A stretch of 64,000 nt of DNA, from NCBI GenBank assembly GCA_023389195.1, contig JAEWET010000048.1, forward strand, positions 23,567-87,566, in the 5' to 3' direction. The DNA comes from Aliihoeflea sp023389195. GTDB lineage: Bacteria > Pseudomonadota > Alphaproteobacteria > Rhizobiales > Rhizobiaceae. Below are positions 1-8,494 of the stretch, piece after piece. Numbering within the stretch: the first letter of the stretch is position 1; every line of letters starts with the position of its first letter. The notes below the pieces were generated by a model. The model did no database searches, had not been told where the DNA came from, and saw only the letters and a program-made list of their open reading frames with translations. A program made the translations under genes and the position numbers.

Positions 1-503
1 AAACGGTGGCCGAGAAGAATGCATTCCGCGCCGCGCTGCGCCACCGGCGCACCTTGGTGCCTGCATCGGGCTTCTATGAGTGGAAACGGGACGGGAAGGG
101 CAGGCCGCAGCCCTTCTTCCTCAAGCCGCGCCATGGCGGCGCGGTGGCCTTTGCCGGTCTGATGGAAACCTTCATCGACCCGAACGGCAGCGAAATGGAT
201 ACCGGCGCGATCCTGACGACATCCGCCAACGAAACGCTGGCGCCGATCCACGACCGGATGCCGGTTGTCATCCACGAGCAGGATTTTGCCGAATGGCTCG
301 ACTGCGTCGGCAACGAGCCGCGCGACGTCGCGCATCTGATGCGCCCGGCCGAGCCGGATCTGTTCGAGGCGATCCCGGTGTCGGACCGCGTCAACAAGGT
401 CGCCAATGACGACCCCGCTCTTGTCCACCCGGCGCTGGTCGCGCCGGAACCTGTCGTCGAGAAGAAGCCGAAGCCGAAAACGGATCAGCTCAACCTCTTT
501 TAG
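1..503 (+). CDS. SOS response-associated peptidase (SRAP/YedK/HMCES family), 3' part
   Basis: C-terminal part of an SRAP-domain protein; the open frame runs in from the left edge (first full codon at base 3), so the N-terminus with the catalytic Cys2 lies outside the window. Family members form a stable thiazolidine crosslink with abasic sites in single-stranded DNA and shield them during replication. Visible family motifs are PASGFYEWKR, which carries the active-site Glu, and HDRMPVVI, which carries the conserved His. The tail is lysine- and proline-rich and ends in QLNLF, which resembles a sliding-clamp binding motif; that last reading is inference. A GTG at base 6 is internal, not a start. 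Confidence 0.9.
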   Translation, partial: TVAEKNAFRAALRHRRTLVPASGFYEWKRDGKGRPQPFFLKPRHGGAVAFAGLMETFIDPNGSEMDTGAILTTSANETLAPIHDRMPVVIHEQDFAEWLDCVGNEPRDVAHLMRPAEPDLFEAIPVSDRVNKVANDDPALVHPALVAPEPVVEKKPKPKTDQLNLF

Positions 504-507
504 CCTC

Positions 508-675
508 TCAGGCCGACTTCTTCATCGTCTGCTGCGATTTCTGATCCGCCGTGCGCTTGCGCGGTGCGGCGAGGACGGCCGCCAGGATCGCGGCCGGGCC
601 GATGTTGCGGTAGTGCTGGGTCAGCGACATGTATTCGGCGCGTTGGCGTTCGGTCTTGGTGGCGAGGACGGGCAT
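508..675 (-). CDS. Small 55-residue protein of unknown function
   Basis: A short frame starting with ATG at 675 and ending in TGA at 508. A GGAG ribosome-binding site sits about 7 bases upstream of the ATG. The product starts MPVLATKTERQRAEYMSLTQ and ends with a lysine-rich tail; it has a short hydrophobic alanine-rich stretch near residues 28-40 but no clear membrane segment or signal peptide. It converges with the SRAP gene, with only 4 bases between the two stop codons. I do not recognise the family. The good ribosome-binding site and protein-like composition make it more likely real than the longer overlapping frame on the same strand. Confidence 0.55.
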   Translation of the reverse strand: MPVLATKTERQRAEYMSLTQHYRNIGPAAILAAVLAAPRKRTADQKSQQTMKKSA

Positions 676-1037
676 TTCTCAATCTCCATATCGTTGTTCG
701 GCGGCTACCCGCCCGAGGTGGGGATCGAATAAGACCAAAGCTTGGCCGCAGGGATGGGTGATGCGGACAATTCAGTTCAATTTGTACCGGCATGCTTAAC
801 GCATTCTTTATGCGGCATTTTTGCCACGCGAACGGCCATTTGGCGGCCGTATTTCCGCCCTTGACGCGCCTTGATGGCAGCGCGATAAAGCAGGCCATGA
901 AAACGCAGCTCGCCATTACCGGCATTTGCATTATCGGCTAGCAGCCTGCTGGTCCGGACGTTTTCGCCCTTCCGATCGTGAACGAGAAAACCTCCCGGCC
1001 AGCCGGTGGAGGGCTAGTTCCGTGGGAAGGTTGACGC
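676..1037. other. Intergenic region between small protein gene and cysS
   Basis: A 362-base divergent spacer. It holds a promoter-like pair for cysS (861-889), a 14-codon frame at 897-941 (MKTQLAITGICIIG) that would begin at or next to the predicted transcription start, and a G+C-rich hairpin at 991-1012 (CCTCC and GGAGG arms with an inner CGGC/GCCG). No longer gene is credible here. The leader frame and hairpin could be an attenuator, but this is only inference. Confidence 0.5.
861..889 (+). promoter_or_regulatory. Probable sigma-70 promoter of cysS
   Basis: TTGACG at 861-866 and GATAAA at 884-889, separated by 17 bases. Transcription would start near 896, about 140 bases upstream of cysS. 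The -35 box matches 5 of 6 consensus bases and the -10 box 4 of 6. Confidence 0.45.
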
Positions 1038-2468
1038 ATGACTGAAGCGCCGCAACTGCGCTTGACCAATACGCTGACGAAGACGAAGGAAGTCTTCAGG
1101 CCGATCGATCCGCAAAATGTGCGGATGTATGTCTGCGGCCCCACGGTCTACGACTTCGCCCATATCGGCAATGCGCGCCCGGTCATCGTCTTCGACGTGC
1201 TGTTCCGGCTCCTGCGCCATCTCTATGGCGAGGCGAACGTCACCTATGTGCGCAACATCACCGACGTCGACGACAAGATCAACGCGCGCGCCCTGCGCGA
1301 TTTCCCTGACCTGCCGCTGAACGAGGCGATCCGAAAGATCACCGAAACGACGGCGACGCAGTTCCATGAGGACGTAAAGGCCCTCGGCTGCCTCCCGCCG
1401 ACGCACGAGCCCCGTGCGACCGAATTCGTCCTGCCCCGCGCGGACGGCAAGGCCGACATGGTCGGCCTGATTCAATCTCTCATCGACCGCGGCCATGCCT
1501 ATGCGGCGGCAGGGGAAATCCTTTTCGACACGGTCTCGATGGCGGACTACGGCAAGCTCTCCGGCCGCAACCTCGAAGACCAGCGCGCCGGCGCCCGCGT
1601 CGCCGTCGACGTGCACAAGAAAAACCCCGGCGATTTCGTCCTCTGGAAGGCGTCGAGCGATGCCGAGCCCGGCTGGGACGCAACCTTCACCATCGACGGC
1701 AAACCGCTCCCCATCCGCGGCCGCCCCGGCTGGCACATCGAGTGCTCGGCCATGTCCGCCGCCTATCTGGGCGAAGTCTTCGACATCCACGGCGGCGGCC
1801 TCGACCTGATCTTCCCCCACCACGAAAACGAGATCGCCCAATCCCGCTGCGCCCACGGCACGGAGGTGATGGCCAACTACTGGCTCCACAACGGATTCTT
1901 GCAGGTCGAAGGCCGGAAGATGTCGAAGAGCGAGGGGAATTTCGTCACCATCCACGATCTGCTGCATACGGAGAAGTTCGGCGGGCGGAAGTGGCCGGGC
2001 GAGGTGCTTCGGCTGGCGATGCTGATGACGCATTACCGGGAGCCGATCGATTTCAGCGTGCGGCGGCTGGAGGAGGCGGAAAGCACCTTGCGCAAGTGGT
2101 TGCGTATTGCAGACCAGGCATCGGGCGAGGGCGATGTTTCCTGGTCGGTGCTCGACGCGCTCGCCGACGACATGGCCACCAGCGAAGCTTTTCACGCTCT
2201 CTCGCAACTGGCCGGCGCTGGCACTGATAAGGCCGCGGCATCGCTGAAGGCGACGCTCGCTTTCCTTGGATTTGAGCCGGAGACGGTGGACGTGGACGAA
2301 GAGGCAGTGAAACGCTTCGTCGCCAACCGCCTCGCCTTCATCGCCGCCAAGAACTGGAGCGAAGCCGACCGCATCCGCGACGAGCTTCTGGCGCAGGGCA
2401 TCCAGTTGAAGGACGGCAAGGACCCGACGACCGGCGAACGCGTGACGAATTGGGAGGTGAAGAGGTGA
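1038..2468 (+). CDS. cysS: Cysteine--tRNA ligase
   Basis: Class I aminoacyl-tRNA synthetase that charges tRNA-Cys with cysteine in the cytoplasm. The ATP-binding HIGN signature is at residues 42-45, and KMSKS at 294-298. Zinc ligands are expected at Cys33 (CGPTVYD), in GWHIECSAMS and in the FPHHENEIAQSRC segment. At 476 residues the length is normal for the family. ATG is preceded by GGAAGG. The 3' end overlaps the GFA-family gene by 4 bases, so cysS, the GFA gene and cimA probably form one transcript. Confidence 0.97.
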   Translation: MTEAPQLRLTNTLTKTKEVFRPIDPQNVRMYVCGPTVYDFAHIGNARPVIVFDVLFRLLRHLYGEANVTYVRNITDVDDKINARALRDFPDLPLNEAIRKITETTATQFHEDVKALGCLPPTHEPRATEFVLPRADGKADMVGLIQSLIDRGHAYAAAGEILFDTVSMADYGKLSGRNLEDQRAGARVAVDVHKKNPGDFVLWKASSDAEPGWDATFTIDGKPLPIRGRPGWHIECSAMSAAYLGEVFDIHGGGLDLIFPHHENEIAQSRCAHGTEVMANYWLHNGFLQVEGRKMSKSEGNFVTIHDLLHTEKFGGRKWPGEVLRLAMLMTHYREPIDFSVRRLEEAESTLRKWLRIADQASGEGDVSWSVLDALADDMATSEAFHALSQLAGAGTDKAAASLKATLAFLGFEPETVDVDEEAVKRFVANRLAFIAAKNWSEADRIRDELLAQGIQLKDGKDPTTGERVTNWEVKR

Positions 2469-2953
2469 GCCTTCCCAGCAAGCCCGTCTACACCGGCGGT
2501 TGCCAGTGCGGCGCGGTGCGGTTTCGTGTCGAGGGGGCGCTGGGTTCCGTCTCCATCTGCCATTGCCGCATGTGCCAGAAGGCGTTTGGCGCCTTCTACG
2601 CACCACTTGCGACAGCACCCGAAAGCGGCCTCGAATGGACGCGCGGCGCGCCGAAGCGTTATCGCTCGTCGAGCCACGTCCTGCGGGGCTTTTGCGCCGA
2701 GTGCGGCACGCCGCTGACTTATGAAGCGCCGGACGGCGTCGCGCTCGCCATCGGCGCCTTCGACGATCCGGCCTCGGTCGCGCCGACGAAGCAGTGGGGC
2801 ATCGAGGCGAAGCTGCCCTATGTCGACGATCTCGCGGCGCTGTCCTCGGACCGCACGGAGACCGACGGCGCAGCTTCATTCCTCGCCGATCTGGAATCGT
2901 TCCAGCACCCAGACCACGACACCGAATCCTGGCCTCCGAAGGACCGGACATGA
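2465..2953 (+). CDS. GFA family (glutathione-dependent formaldehyde-activating, CENP-V/GFA) protein
   Basis: A 162-residue zinc protein of the GFA fold. Seven cysteines sit in the family pattern: C13-x-C15, C32-x-C34-x2-C37 and C77-x2-C80. The best known member binds glutathione and formaldehyde, but most relatives have no assigned substrate. I chose the GTG at 2465 because it overlaps the cysS stop (GTGA) and GGAGG lies about 8 bases upstream. An ATG at 2450 would add five residues but would lie on top of that ribosome-binding site. The stop overlaps the cimA start (ATGA). Confidence 0.9.
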   Translation: MSLPSKPVYTGGCQCGAVRFRVEGALGSVSICHCRMCQKAFGAFYAPLATAPESGLEWTRGAPKRYRSSSHVLRGFCAECGTPLTYEAPDGVALAIGAFDDPASVAPTKQWGIEAKLPYVDDLAALSSDRTETDGAASFLADLESFQHPDHDTESWPPKDRT

Positions 2954-4563
2954 CCCGCGAACGCATCTATCTCTTCGACACGACCTTGCGCGACGGCCAG
3001 CAGACGCCGGGCGTCGATTTCTCGGTCGAGGACAAGATCGCGATTGCAGGCATGCTCGATGCGTTCGGCATCGATTATGTCGAGGGCGGATATCCCGGCG
3101 CAAATCCGACCGACACGGCGTTCTTCCAGAAGAAGCGCACCTCGCAGTCCTCCTTCGTCGCCTTCGGCATGACCAAGCGGGCAGGGGTGTCGACGTCGAA
3201 CGATCCCGGCCTCGCCGAACTCCTGCAGGCCAAGGCCGACGCGATCTGCTTCGTTGCCAAGAGCTGGGACTATCACGTGCGCGTCGCGCTCGGCTGCACC
3301 AACGAGGAAAATCTCGAGGCGATCCGCGCGTCCGTCGAGGCGGCGAAGGCAGCGGGCCGCGAGCCGATGGTCGATTGCGAGCACTTCTTCGACGGCTACA
3401 AGGCCAACCCCGCCTATGCGCTGGTCTGCGCGAAAGCGGCCTATGCGTCGGGCGCGCGCTGGGTCGTGCTGTGCGACACCAATGGCGGCACGCAGCCGGA
3501 CGAGGTGCGCGAGATCGTGGCGGCCGTCATCGCTTCCGGCATTCCTGGCGACCATCTCGGCATCCACGCCCATGACGACACCGGCCAGGCCGTCGCCAAT
3601 TCGCTCGCCGCCGTCGAGGCGGGCGTCAGGCAGGTGCAGGGCACGCTGAACGGCATCGGCGAGCGCTGCGGCAACGCCAATCTCGTCACAATCATCCCGA
3701 CGCTCGTCTTGAAGCCGGCCTTTGCCAGTCGTTTCGAGACCGCGATCATGCCTGAGGGGTTGGAAGGTCTCGCCCGCCTGTCACGCGCCTTCGACGAACT
3801 CCTCAACCGCGCGCCGAATGCGCAGGCACCCTATGTCGGCGCGTCGGCCTTCGCCACAAAGGCCGGCATCCACGCTTCCGCCATTTTGAAGGAGCCGCAG
3901 ACCTATGAGCACGTGCCGCCCGAGACCGTCGGCAACATGCGCAAGGTCATGGTCTCCGACCAGGGAGGCAAGTCGAACTTCATCGCCGAGCTGAAGCGCC
4001 GCGGCATCACGGTCGACAAGGCCGATCCGCGTCTCGACACGCTGATCTCGCTGGTCAAGGAGCGCGAGGCCGAGGGCTATGCCTATGAGGGCGCGGATGC
4101 GAGTTTCGAGCTTCTGGCGCGGCGCACGCTCGGCCGCGTGCCGGATCTCTTCAAGGTCGACAGTTTCCGCTGCATGGTCGAACGTCGCTTCGACGCCAAT
4201 GGCGAACTGAAGACGGTATCGGAGGCGATCGTGAAGCTGACGGTCGACGGCGAGGAGAAGATGTCGGTGGCCGAGGGTCATGGCCCGGTGAACGCGCTCG
4301 ACCTTGCCTTGCGCAAGGACCTCGGCAAGTTCCAGGCCGAGATCGAGGACCTCGAACTCGTCGACTACAAGGTGCGGATTCTGAACGGCGGCACGGAGGC
4401 GATCACGCGCGTCCTGATTGAGTCGCGCAATGCCTCGGGCGATCGCTGGTGGACGGTGGGCGTCTCCGACAACATCATCGACGCTTCGTTTCAGGCACTG
4501 CTCGATTCGATCGTCTACAAGCTGGTGAAGGCCGGCGAAGAAGCGTGCATCGCCGCGCAGTGA
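2950..4563 (+). CDS. cimA: (R)-citramalate synthase
   Basis: Condenses acetyl-CoA and pyruvate to citramalate, the first step of the threonine-independent route to isoleucine; 2-isopropylmalate synthase family, 537 residues. The N-terminal TIM barrel shows R14-D15 in TTLRDGQQTPG, the metal site H206-x-H208 in GIHAHDDTG, and NGIGERCGNAN. The C-terminal LeuA-type regulatory domain starts near residue 410, so feedback control is likely. ATG at 2950 overlaps the preceding stop; AAGGA is 6 bases upstream. The frame is open further upstream, but that part lies inside the GFA gene. A small inverted repeat (TGCACCA/TGGTGCA, 4565-4593) follows the stop. LeuA itself is a less likely identity because the sequence is of the long CimA type. 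Confidence 0.93.
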   Translation: MTRERIYLFDTTLRDGQQTPGVDFSVEDKIAIAGMLDAFGIDYVEGGYPGANPTDTAFFQKKRTSQSSFVAFGMTKRAGVSTSNDPGLAELLQAKADAICFVAKSWDYHVRVALGCTNEENLEAIRASVEAAKAAGREPMVDCEHFFDGYKANPAYALVCAKAAYASGARWVVLCDTNGGTQPDEVREIVAAVIASGIPGDHLGIHAHDDTGQAVANSLAAVEAGVRQVQGTLNGIGERCGNANLVTIIPTLVLKPAFASRFETAIMPEGLEGLARLSRAFDELLNRAPNAQAPYVGASAFATKAGIHASAILKEPQTYEHVPPETVGNMRKVMVSDQGGKSNFIAELKRRGITVDKADPRLDTLISLVKEREAEGYAYEGADASFELLARRTLGRVPDLFKVDSFRCMVERRFDANGELKTVSEAIVKLTVDGEEKMSVAEGHGPVNALDLALRKDLGKFQAEIEDLELVDYKVRILNGGTEAITRVLIESRNASGDRWWTVGVSDNIIDASFQALLDSIVYKLVKAGEEACIAAQ

Positions 4564-4670
4564 TTGCACCATCAACCGGATGCGATTGGTGCATCAATGA
4601 TTTGCGATGGCCGCAATCGGGCAGGCGTGCGACACCGACCTCACGCCGAACCGGATGAATGCAGACTTGA

Positions 4671-5615
4671 ATGAACGCTCCCCACGCCCCCGTGCAGGTC
4701 GAACAGCCTGAGCCTTTGCGCGGCTTCGCCTTTGCCGGCGCCGCCTATCTCCTGTGGGGCTTCATGCCGCTCTTGATGAAGGCGCTCGACCATGTGCCGG
4801 CATCGGAGATCGTCGCGCATCGCGTGGTCTGGTCGCTGCCGGTCGCGGCGATCATTCTCGTCGCCATGGGCCGCACCAGGGATATCGGACCGGCTCTGCG
4901 CTCGCCGCGCACGCTGGGAATGGCTTCGCTGACGGCGGCGCTGATCTCGGTCAATTGGGGCGTCTACATCTGGGCGATCGCCGTCGACCGCACGGTCGAG
5001 ACGGCGCTCGGCTACTACATCAATCCGCTGGTGACGGTGGTCATGGGCGCGGTGCTCCTCGGAGAGCGGCTCTCGCGAGCGCAACTCGTCGCGGTTGGGC
5101 TGGCAGCCATCGCCGTCGCGATACTGACCTGGGATGCGGGCGGGCTTCCGTGGGTGTCTTTGGTGCTGGCTCTGAGTTTCGCGGGCTACGGCTTCCTGCG
5201 CAAGACATTGCCGATCGGGCCGAGCCAGGGCTTCTTCCTCGAAGTGCTGATCCTGACGACTCCGGCAGTTCTCTGGATCGGCTATCTGGCGACCACCGAT
5301 ACCAGCAGCTTCAAGCTGGACATGCCGCTTGACATGGCTCTGCTTGTCCTGTGCGGGCCGATCACCGCCATTCCGCTCGTTCTTTATGCGTTTGGCGCAA
5401 AGCTCCTGAAAATCTCTTCGATCGGCATCATGCAGTATATCGCGCCGACCATGATCGCCATCATCGCGGTCTTCGTCTTCGGCGAACCGTTCGGCACCGC
5501 GCGGCTGGTCGCCTTCGGCTTCATCTGGACGGCGCTGGCGATCTACACCTGGTCGATGTTCACGCAGCGCCGGGCAAGTGCTGCCGAGGCCGTTGCGGCT
5601 ACATCCGTTCGATGA
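4671..5615 (+). CDS. rarD: EamA-family permease RarD
   Basis: Inner-membrane protein of the drug/metabolite transporter superfamily, 314 residues, with about ten hydrophobic helices in two EamA repeats. The first helix reads AYLLWGFMPLLMKAL, followed by the RarD-type HRVVWSLP segment. In other bacteria rarD is tied to chloramphenicol sensitivity; the natural substrate is unknown. The ribosome-binding site before ATG 4671 is weak. The 3' end overlaps the convergent LOG-family gene by 17 bases. Confidence 0.9.
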   Translation: MNAPHAPVQVEQPEPLRGFAFAGAAYLLWGFMPLLMKALDHVPASEIVAHRVVWSLPVAAIILVAMGRTRDIGPALRSPRTLGMASLTAALISVNWGVYIWAIAVDRTVETALGYYINPLVTVVMGAVLLGERLSRAQLVAVGLAAIAVAILTWDAGGLPWVSLVLALSFAGYGFLRKTLPIGPSQGFFLEVLILTTPAVLWIGYLATTDTSSFKLDMPLDMALLVLCGPITAIPLVLYAFGAKLLKISSIGIMQYIAPTMIAIIAVFVFGEPFGTARLVAFGFIWTALAIYTWSMFTQRRASAAEAVAATSVR

Positions 5616-6210
5616 TCGCCGGATCGCCCTCGGCGTCGGCCGACGACGCGGCGGCATCGAGGATCGTTGGCACGATTTGCGCCGGGTCGGCGACAACAAG
5701 CGGTCGAACCATGTGCTGCGAGTGAATGAAGCCCTCGGCCTTCATGTGATCGATCAGCGCCAGCATAGGATTCCAGAAGCCCGCGACATTGCCGAAAACC
5801 ATCGGCTTTTCGTGCCGGCCCAACTGCGCCCAGGTCATGATCTCGACGATTTCCTCGACCGTACCGATGCCACCGGGAAGGGCTACGAACGCGTCGGACC
5901 GCTCGAACATGGCGTGCTTGCGCTCATGCATGTCCTCGGTGAGAATCACCTCGTCGAGATGGTCGAGCCCGGCTTCGTCGCCCGCTTCCTTGCGGATCAG
6001 GAATCGCGGAATGATGCCGGTGACGTTGCCGCCCGCCTCGATCGTGCCGTTGGCGACGGCGCCCATGATGCCTTTCAGTCCGCCGCCATAGACGAGCGTG
6101 AGGCCAGCCTTGGCAATGGCCTTGCCCAGCGTCCGGCCGGCTTCGAGATAGATGGGGCTGTTGCCCGGCGAAGACCCGCAATAGACGCAGATGGATCGAA
6201 TCGTGCTCAT
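5599..6210 (-). CDS. LOG family protein (nucleoside 5'-monophosphate phosphoribohydrolase)
   Basis: A 203-residue Rossmann-fold protein of the TIGR00730/LOG family. The motifs for base-ribose cleavage are present: MHERKHAM, with R97-K98, and PGGIGTVEE at residues 112-120. Plant and bacterial LOG proteins release cytokinin bases from their riboside monophosphates; many bacterial relatives act more broadly on nucleotide monophosphates. ATG at 6210 begins MSTIRSICVYCGSSPG, the usual family start; the frame stays open far upstream, but only as the antisense of the LysM gene. Confidence 0.92.
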   Translation of the reverse strand: MSTIRSICVYCGSSPGNSPIYLEAGRTLGKAIAKAGLTLVYGGGLKGIMGAVANGTIEAGGNVTGIIPRFLIRKEAGDEAGLDHLDEVILTEDMHERKHAMFERSDAFVALPGGIGTVEEIVEIMTWAQLGRHEKPMVFGNVAGFWNPMLALIDHMKAEGFIHSQHMVRPLVVADPAQIVPTILDAAASSADAEGDPAIIERM

Positions 6211-6336
6211 GATCCCAATGGCTAGGCGCGCAATCGGCGAGGTCAAGCCTTGCCCGTGGCCTTTTTCTTGTAGCGGTGCGGGAAACCGGATAAACCGGGC
6301 TTTGCCGGCTTTGAGACCGGTCCCGGGAAGGCACGA

Positions 6337-8079
6337 ATGGTCGCGAACTGGCTGAAAATCCTGTTGTTCGCCGCAGGCGGTTCCACCGCTGCGGTCGGAA
6401 CGGTCTATTACACCGGCATCTATGATCCGTGGGCCGTGGAGGAAAGCTCTGCGCCGATGGCCGCTGCCGAGCCTGACGAGCCGCAGGCGGCAGTTGCGCC
6501 GGCGGAGGAAGAGCCTGCCACAGATGGCGAGGCCGTCGACGCCGCACCCTCGGACTCCGCCGAACCGGCGGACGTCGCGGCCGTGGCCGAGCCGGATGCG
6601 GCCGATGAGGACCTCGTGGTGCCGTCCTTCGACATCGTGCGCGTCGAGCCCGACGGATCGATGGTGATCGCCGGCAGCGCCGAGCCGAACTCCGACATCG
6701 AGGTCGTGGCAGGCGCCGAGATCATCGCCCGCGCCGAAGTGGGTCCGTCCGGCAATTTCGCCGCCGTGCTCGACGATGCGCTGCGCCCGGGTGACTATCA
6801 GATCGTGCTGCGCTCCACCGGCCCCGGCGAGGGGCTGGTCACGACATCGCTCGAAACGGCCGTCGTGTCCGTGCCGGATTCGCAGGACGGACAGGTTCTG
6901 GCGCTTGTCGAGGAACCCGGCGCGCCTTCTCGTCTGATCACCGTGCCTGAAGCCGATACGCAGGCTGACGCGACGCCCGCGATCGAGGCTTTGCCCGAGA
7001 CGCCGGCTACCGACGAAGCGGTCGAAGACGAGCCTCTCGCAGATGCCTCGGAACAGACGGCCACCGCCGACACGCCGGAAGCCGATCCGGCCGATGGTTC
7101 GCCGCAAGAGGCCGCCGAAATGGATGCGCCGGGCGCGCCGGAGGCCGAACCGGCAGTGGAAGGGGAGGAAAGCAAACAGCAACTGGCGGCCCGATCCGAT
7201 CCTCAAATTGCGCCGACCCAGGCCCGTCCGGCCAGCCCGCGAAACGCGCTCGCCGTCGAGGCGATCGAGATCGAGGGCGGCACGGTGTTCGTCGCAGGAC
7301 GCGGCGCCGCCGGAACGACCGTGCGCGTCTATGCGAACGAAATCCTGCTCGGTGAGGCGCGCGTATCCGAAGGCGGGCGTTTCCTCGTCGAGACGCAGAC
7401 CGACCTGCCGGTCGGCGACTACATCGTGCGCGCCGATATCATCGGCTCGAGCGGCGAGGTCACGGCACGCGCAGCCGTCCCGTTCCAGCGTGAACCGGGC
7501 GAGGCGGTGGCAGCCGTCGCGCCCGCCGAACGCGCGCCCGCCGATGCCGCGAATGCGGGGTCGACGCCGGATACGGCCTCCGGCCAGTCTGTTCCGACCG
7601 CTTCCGCACAGGGCGGCGAAGGTGTCGCGGCGTCGACCGGCACACCGTCGTCGCCGGAATCCGACACCGCTCCGGTACAAGAAACGCCCGAAGTCGCAGC
7701 CGCCCCCGACGCGGAGACGGCCGACGGGTCGCGCAACGATGACGCCCCGGAAAATGCGGCTGCTCCGAACGCCTCGACCCGAGGCGCGGACGAGACTGCC
7801 GCCGCCGCGATCGAGGAGACGATGGCCGAGCCGCTTCAGGCTGCCGACGGCGCCGTCATCATCCGGCGCGGCGACACGCTCTGGCGGATTTCGCGTCGCG
7901 TCTACGGGCGCGGCGTGCGCTATTCGACCATCTATCTGGCCAACCAGGAGCAAATCCGCGACCCGGACATGATCTGGCCGGGGCAGATCTTCGCCGTTCC
8001 CGACGAGACCGAGGAAGGCGAAAAGGCGGATATGAGCACGGTTTCCGACCAGATCGCACCGCTGACCGACACGCAGTAA
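6337..8079 (+). CDS. LysM-domain envelope protein with two Ig-like repeats
   Basis: A 580-residue protein with one N-terminal membrane segment (residues 5-26) and a large periplasmic part. Two related beta-type modules are visible, near residues 98-165 and 308-385; both end in a conserved GDY(I/Q)V strand. They are joined by long acidic Ala/Glu/Pro-rich linkers. A LysM peptidoglycan-binding domain follows at about 507-556 (GDTLWRISRRVYG ... IWPGQIFAVP). It probably tethers the inner membrane to the cell wall. Strong composition bias gives long shadow frames on the other strand. GGGAAGG precedes the ATG. The exact function is unknown. Confidence 0.85.
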   Translation: MVANWLKILLFAAGGSTAAVGTVYYTGIYDPWAVEESSAPMAAAEPDEPQAAVAPAEEEPATDGEAVDAAPSDSAEPADVAAVAEPDAADEDLVVPSFDIVRVEPDGSMVIAGSAEPNSDIEVVAGAEIIARAEVGPSGNFAAVLDDALRPGDYQIVLRSTGPGEGLVTTSLETAVVSVPDSQDGQVLALVEEPGAPSRLITVPEADTQADATPAIEALPETPATDEAVEDEPLADASEQTATADTPEADPADGSPQEAAEMDAPGAPEAEPAVEGEESKQQLAARSDPQIAPTQARPASPRNALAVEAIEIEGGTVFVAGRGAAGTTVRVYANEILLGEARVSEGGRFLVETQTDLPVGDYIVRADIIGSSGEVTARAAVPFQREPGEAVAAVAPAERAPADAANAGSTPDTASGQSVPTASAQGGEGVAASTGTPSSPESDTAPVQETPEVAAAPDAETADGSRNDDAPENAAAPNASTRGADETAAAAIEETMAEPLQAADGAVIIRRGDTLWRISRRVYGRGVRYSTIYLANQEQIRDPDMIWPGQIFAVPDETEEGEKADMSTVSDQIAPLTDTQ

Positions 8080-8087
8080 TCGCAAGC

Positions 8088-8104
8088 GTCGCCGCTGAGG
8101 CGAC
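8088..8104 (+). terminator. Possible weak terminator hairpin after LysM gene
   Basis: GTCGCC and GGCGAC arms with a 5-base loop, 9 bases after the LysM stop codon. There is no U tract, so it may only stabilise the RNA 3' end. Confidence 0.25.
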
Positions 8105-8111
8105 CTTGCCA

Positions 8112-8149
8112 TTTCATCGTTCATCGTATATCGACGATGAACGATGAAA
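8112..8149 (+). promoter_or_regulatory. Operator-like perfect palindrome over the arsR-type gene start
   Basis: Two perfect 16-base inverted arms (8112-8127 and 8134-8149) around a 6-base centre. Each arm holds two direct copies of a 7-base half-site (TTCATCG on the left, CGATGAA on the right), giving four half-sites. The ATG of the regulator at 8144 lies inside the right arm, and a TTGCCA box (8106-8111) and TATATC (8127-8132) lie over or next to it. Autorepression by the ArsR-type protein is the natural inference. Confidence 0.65.
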
Positions 8150-8494
8150 GACGATCAGATCTGCAATGCCGACGAGATGGCGGCCCGGCTTGGCGCCCTC
8201 GCACACCCCGCGCGGCTGCACATTTTGAAGCACTTGTCCTCCCGGCCTGCCTGCTGCTGCAAGGAGGTCGTGGAATGTCTGGACCTCGCCCAGTCGACGG
8301 TCTCCCAGCATTTGAAGGTTCTGGTCGAGGTCGGGCTGGTGACATATCGCCCCGAGCGGCCGCGTTCGCGCTATGAGGTCGACCGTGAGGCATTGGCCAG
8401 TCTGTCGCGCGGCGTCGCCGGCCTGATCGACATGTGCTGCGCCAACCATGCCGCGGCCACCCACTCTTCGCAGGACAGTAAAATTGGCATCTAA
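8144..8494 (+). CDS. ArsR/SmtB-family metalloregulator
   Basis: A 116-residue winged-helix repressor. It has a helix-turn-helix centred on AQSTVSQHLKVL (about 49-60) and a wing at 65-80. Cys37-Cys38-Cys39 and Cys45 flank the position of the CxC metal site in ArsR, and Cys98-Cys99 with His102 lie near the C-terminus. This pattern suggests sensing of a thiophilic metal or metalloid; the ligand cannot be told from sequence. An in-frame stop at 8138 fixes the start at ATG 8144 or later. There is no ribosome-binding site, so the mRNA may be leaderless. It overlaps the exporter gene by 11 bases. Confidence 0.88.
   Translation: MKDDQICNADEMAARLGALAHPARLHILKHLSSRPACCCKEVVECLDLAQSTVSQHLKVLVEVGLVTYRPERPRSRYEVDREALASLSRGVAGLIDMCCANHAAATHSSQDSKIGI

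Noticed and set aside
500..931. 143-codon minus-strand frame
   Set aside because: Arg/Pro-rich and overlaps the better supported 55-residue gene in another frame.
6211..8124. Long N-terminal extension of the LOG-family frame
   Set aside because: It is the mirror of the LysM gene; the family start is clearly at 6210.
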